Origin: Clostridia bacterium
GTDB lineage: Bacteria > Bacillota > Clostridia > UBA1381
Length of the DNA: 7,177 bases
Direction: 5' to 3'
Assembly (NCBI GenBank): GCA_900751685.1
Contig: CAADSR010000075.1
Location: 1-7,177 of the forward strand
Made by a program: the position numbers and the translations under genes. This document shows, in pieces, positions 6,429 to 7,177 of this stretch. Within the stretch, counting starts at the first letter, position 1, and each line of letters opens with the position of its first letter. The notes beneath the pieces are model-generated. The model was not told where the DNA came from, searched no databases, and saw nothing but the letters and a program-made list of their open reading frames with translations.

Positions 6429-6437
6429 AGTATAGCA
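6429..6437 (-). promoter_or_regulatory. Extended -10 promoter for the secreted-protein operon
   Basis: On the minus strand TGC (6435-6437) directly precedes TATACT (6429-6434), matching the extended -10 pattern TGnTATAAT with one mismatch. No good -35 lies 16-18 bases upstream, as expected for an extended -10 or an activator-dependent promoter. Transcription would begin near 6422, giving a leader of about 49 bases before the ATG at 6373. Confidence 0.55.
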
Positions 6438-6476
6438 CCCGGGTATAACAAATCTATAACGAAAAAATAAAGATTT

Positions 6477-6503
6477 TCTAAACAAATCTAAAGAACTTCT
6501 TAA
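6477..6503 (-). promoter_or_regulatory. Three tandem TTWAGA hexamers, putative response-regulator site
   Basis: On the minus strand TTAAGA (6498-6503), TTTAGA (6487-6492) and TTTAGA (6477-6482) occur in the same orientation with start-to-start spacings of 11 and 10 bases. OmpR/PhoB-family regulators bind direct repeats of about 6-7 bases at this helical period. The array is centred roughly 68 bases upstream of the predicted minus-strand start near 6422, a usual activator position. A second copy of a 10-base word (TAGATTTGTT, 6481-6490) recurs at 6447-6456, next to the promoter. Assigning the site to this cluster's own regulator is inference. Confidence 0.45.
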
Positions 6504-6551
6504 CCCAGCGGAAACCAGACAGGATTCTCTATATTTTAACAGGAAAATACA

Positions 6552-6580
6552 TTGACAATCGCACTAATGTAGTGTAATAT
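6552..6580 (+). promoter_or_regulatory. Strong sigma-A promoter for the hydrogenase-like gene
   Basis: TTGACA (6552-6557) is a perfect -35. It is separated by 17 bases from TAATAT (6575-6580), a good -10. Transcription would start near 6587, giving a leader of about 138 bases before the ATG at 6725. A palindrome fills most of the spacer. Confidence 0.75.
6562..6574. promoter_or_regulatory. Palindromic operator candidate inside the promoter spacer
   Basis: CACTA-ATG-TAGTG is a perfect inverted repeat of two 5-base arms around 3 bases, lying between the -35 and -10 of the plus-strand promoter. A protein bound there would block RNA polymerase, so it is a plausible repressor operator. The TGTAG half resembles BlaI/CopY-type half-sites (TACAnnTGTA), but the spacing differs, and it does not fit a Rex box. 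The binding protein is unknown. Confidence 0.4.
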
Positions 6581-6586
6581 TTTAAG

Positions 6587-6724
6587 TAGAAAAAATCAAT
6601 CGTGTGTTTTGCCAAACGCGGCGCATTCTCCTCACAAGGGACCTGCGCTGTGCTTTCTTGTGCCTAAATCAAGAGTTCCCTGCACAGGAGGCTTCAAACA
6701 TATCAGGTGAAAGTGGAGGTTATT
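6587..6724 (+). other. Long 5' leader of the hydrogenase-like gene
   Basis: Region between the predicted transcription start and the ATG, with no convincing gene. It has possible pairings: CACAAG (6633-6638) with CTTGTG (6657-6662); AGGGA (6637-6641) with TCCCT (6677-6681); CTGTGC (6648-6653) with GCACAG (6682-6687). Some of these exclude each other or would form a pseudoknot. AGGAGG (6686-6691) looks like a Shine-Dalgarno but has no start codon at proper distance. The real one is GGAGG at 6715-6719, 5 bases before the ATG. I recognise no known riboswitch. Confidence 0.3.
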
Positions 6725-7177
6725 ATGGAAAGAACAACAGATACGAGACAAATGAAATACGAAGCGCTGCGCGCCGTTGCCCATTACGCATTCAAGGAAG
6801 AATTGAATGACGAGACTATTGAGGGGATTCCTTTTAAAGTCATCCCTACCGCGACGCCGCGGTTCCGCTGCTGCGTTTATAAAGAGCGTGAGATCATCCG
6901 CCAGAGAGTCCGCCTTGCCATGGGCAAAGCCCCTCTTCCTAATGATAATGTAGAAAACATTAAAATCAATGACAACGTTATCCAAGTCATTCCGGCGGCC
7001 TGTGAGGGATGTCCTATCAACCGTTTCCAGGTAACTGAGAACTGCCAGAAATGTATGGCCAAAAGCTGCCAGACCGCTTGCGCCTTTGATGCGATCTCTA
7101 TCACAGGCCGTGGCGCGTATATCGACCAGGACAAGTGCCGTGAATGCGGAAAATGCGCGGAGGCCTGTCCATACCAT
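6725..7177 (+). CDS. Monomeric [FeFe]-hydrogenase-like iron-sulfur protein (N-terminal part, runs off the window)
   Basis: The first 151 codons are open to the edge with no stop. The fragment begins MERTTDTRQMKYEALRAVA. It carries a CEGC pair (C93, C96), then a cluster motif CX2CX4CX3C (C107, C110, C115, C119) and a second ferredoxin-type motif CX2CX2CX3CP (C138, C141, C144, C148). The segments VIPAACEGCPINR and NCQKCMAKSCQTAC are what I associate with the N-terminal region of clostridial monomeric (group B) [FeFe] hydrogenases, which interconvert protons and H2 with ferredoxin. The diagnostic H-cluster motifs would lie beyond the window, so the hydrogenase call rests on the N-terminus and could be wrong; another multi-cluster electron-transfer protein is the alternative. 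The start is supported by GGAGG 5 bases upstream and a strong promoter. It is transcribed divergently from the secreted-protein operon. Confidence 0.75.
   Translation, partial: MERTTDTRQMKYEALRAVAHYAFKEELNDETIEGIPFKVIPTATPRFRCCVYKEREIIRQRVRLAMGKAPLPNDNVENIKINDNVIQVIPAACEGCPINRFQVTENCQKCMAKSCQTACAFDAISITGRGAYIDQDKCRECGKCAEACPYH

Noticed and set aside
6604..6810. Small plus-strand frame across the hydrogenase-like gene start
   Set aside because: It is out of frame with the cysteine-rich gene, starts with a non-ATG codon and lacks a suitable Shine-Dalgarno.
6632..7177. Long open frame on the minus strand opposite the hydrogenase-like gene
   Set aside because: The plus strand in the same place encodes ordered iron-sulfur cysteine motifs with a good RBS and promoter. 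The minus-strand product has no recognisable domain and is a shadow.

Overview
The window looks like chromosomal DNA of a strictly anaerobic Gram-positive bacterium, most likely a Clostridia member of the Lachnospiraceae type. This is inferred from strong GGAGG-type Shine-Dalgarno sites, sigma-A-like promoters, mixed GC content, a BcrA-like ABC transporter paired with a two-component system, and the start of a monomeric [FeFe]-hydrogenase-like iron-sulfur protein. No species call is possible from sequence reading alone. I see no insertion sequence, CRISPR array, tRNA, rRNA or phage gene.

Layout. Seven of the eight supported genes are on the minus strand, so they are transcribed from high to low coordinates. 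Starting at about 6373 the order is: a secreted protein of unknown family (5318-6373), an ABC ATPase (4454-5188), an ABC-2 type permease (3705-4457), a sensor histidine kinase (2514-3677), an OmpR-family response regulator (1834-2517), the manganese exporter mntP (1235-1789) and the tRNA thiolase mnmA (115-1176). ATPase/permease and kinase/regulator each overlap by 4 bases (ATGA), the signature of translational coupling. Bases 1-114 hold no gene but have GC-rich hairpins downstream of mnmA. On the plus strand a divergent gene starts at 6725 and runs off the end.

Control signals. The 351-base divergent intergenic region (6374-6724) holds an extended -10 promoter for the minus-strand operon, three TTWAGA hexamers at 10-11 base period that look like an OmpR-family regulator site, a near-consensus promoter (TTGACA-17-TAATAT) for the plus-strand gene with a palindrome in its spacer, and a leader of about 138 bases. 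A fully consensus promoter (TTGACA-16-TATAAT) lies across the permease 3' end and can drive the kinase/regulator pair alone. An intrinsic terminator follows the response regulator; its hairpin contains the mntP Shine-Dalgarno and its T-tract runs into the mntP TTG start codon. mnmA has its own good promoter.

How the parts may work together (inference). Secreted protein, ABC transporter, kinase and regulator form a plausible envelope-stress or antimicrobial-peptide sensing and export module. The regulator may feed back on the operon through the TTWAGA repeats. mntP and mnmA are housekeeping neighbours, and the hydrogenase-like gene is a separate divergent unit. The most novel parts are the uncharacterised secreted protein with its putative regulatory site, and the terminator/RBS overlap at mntP.
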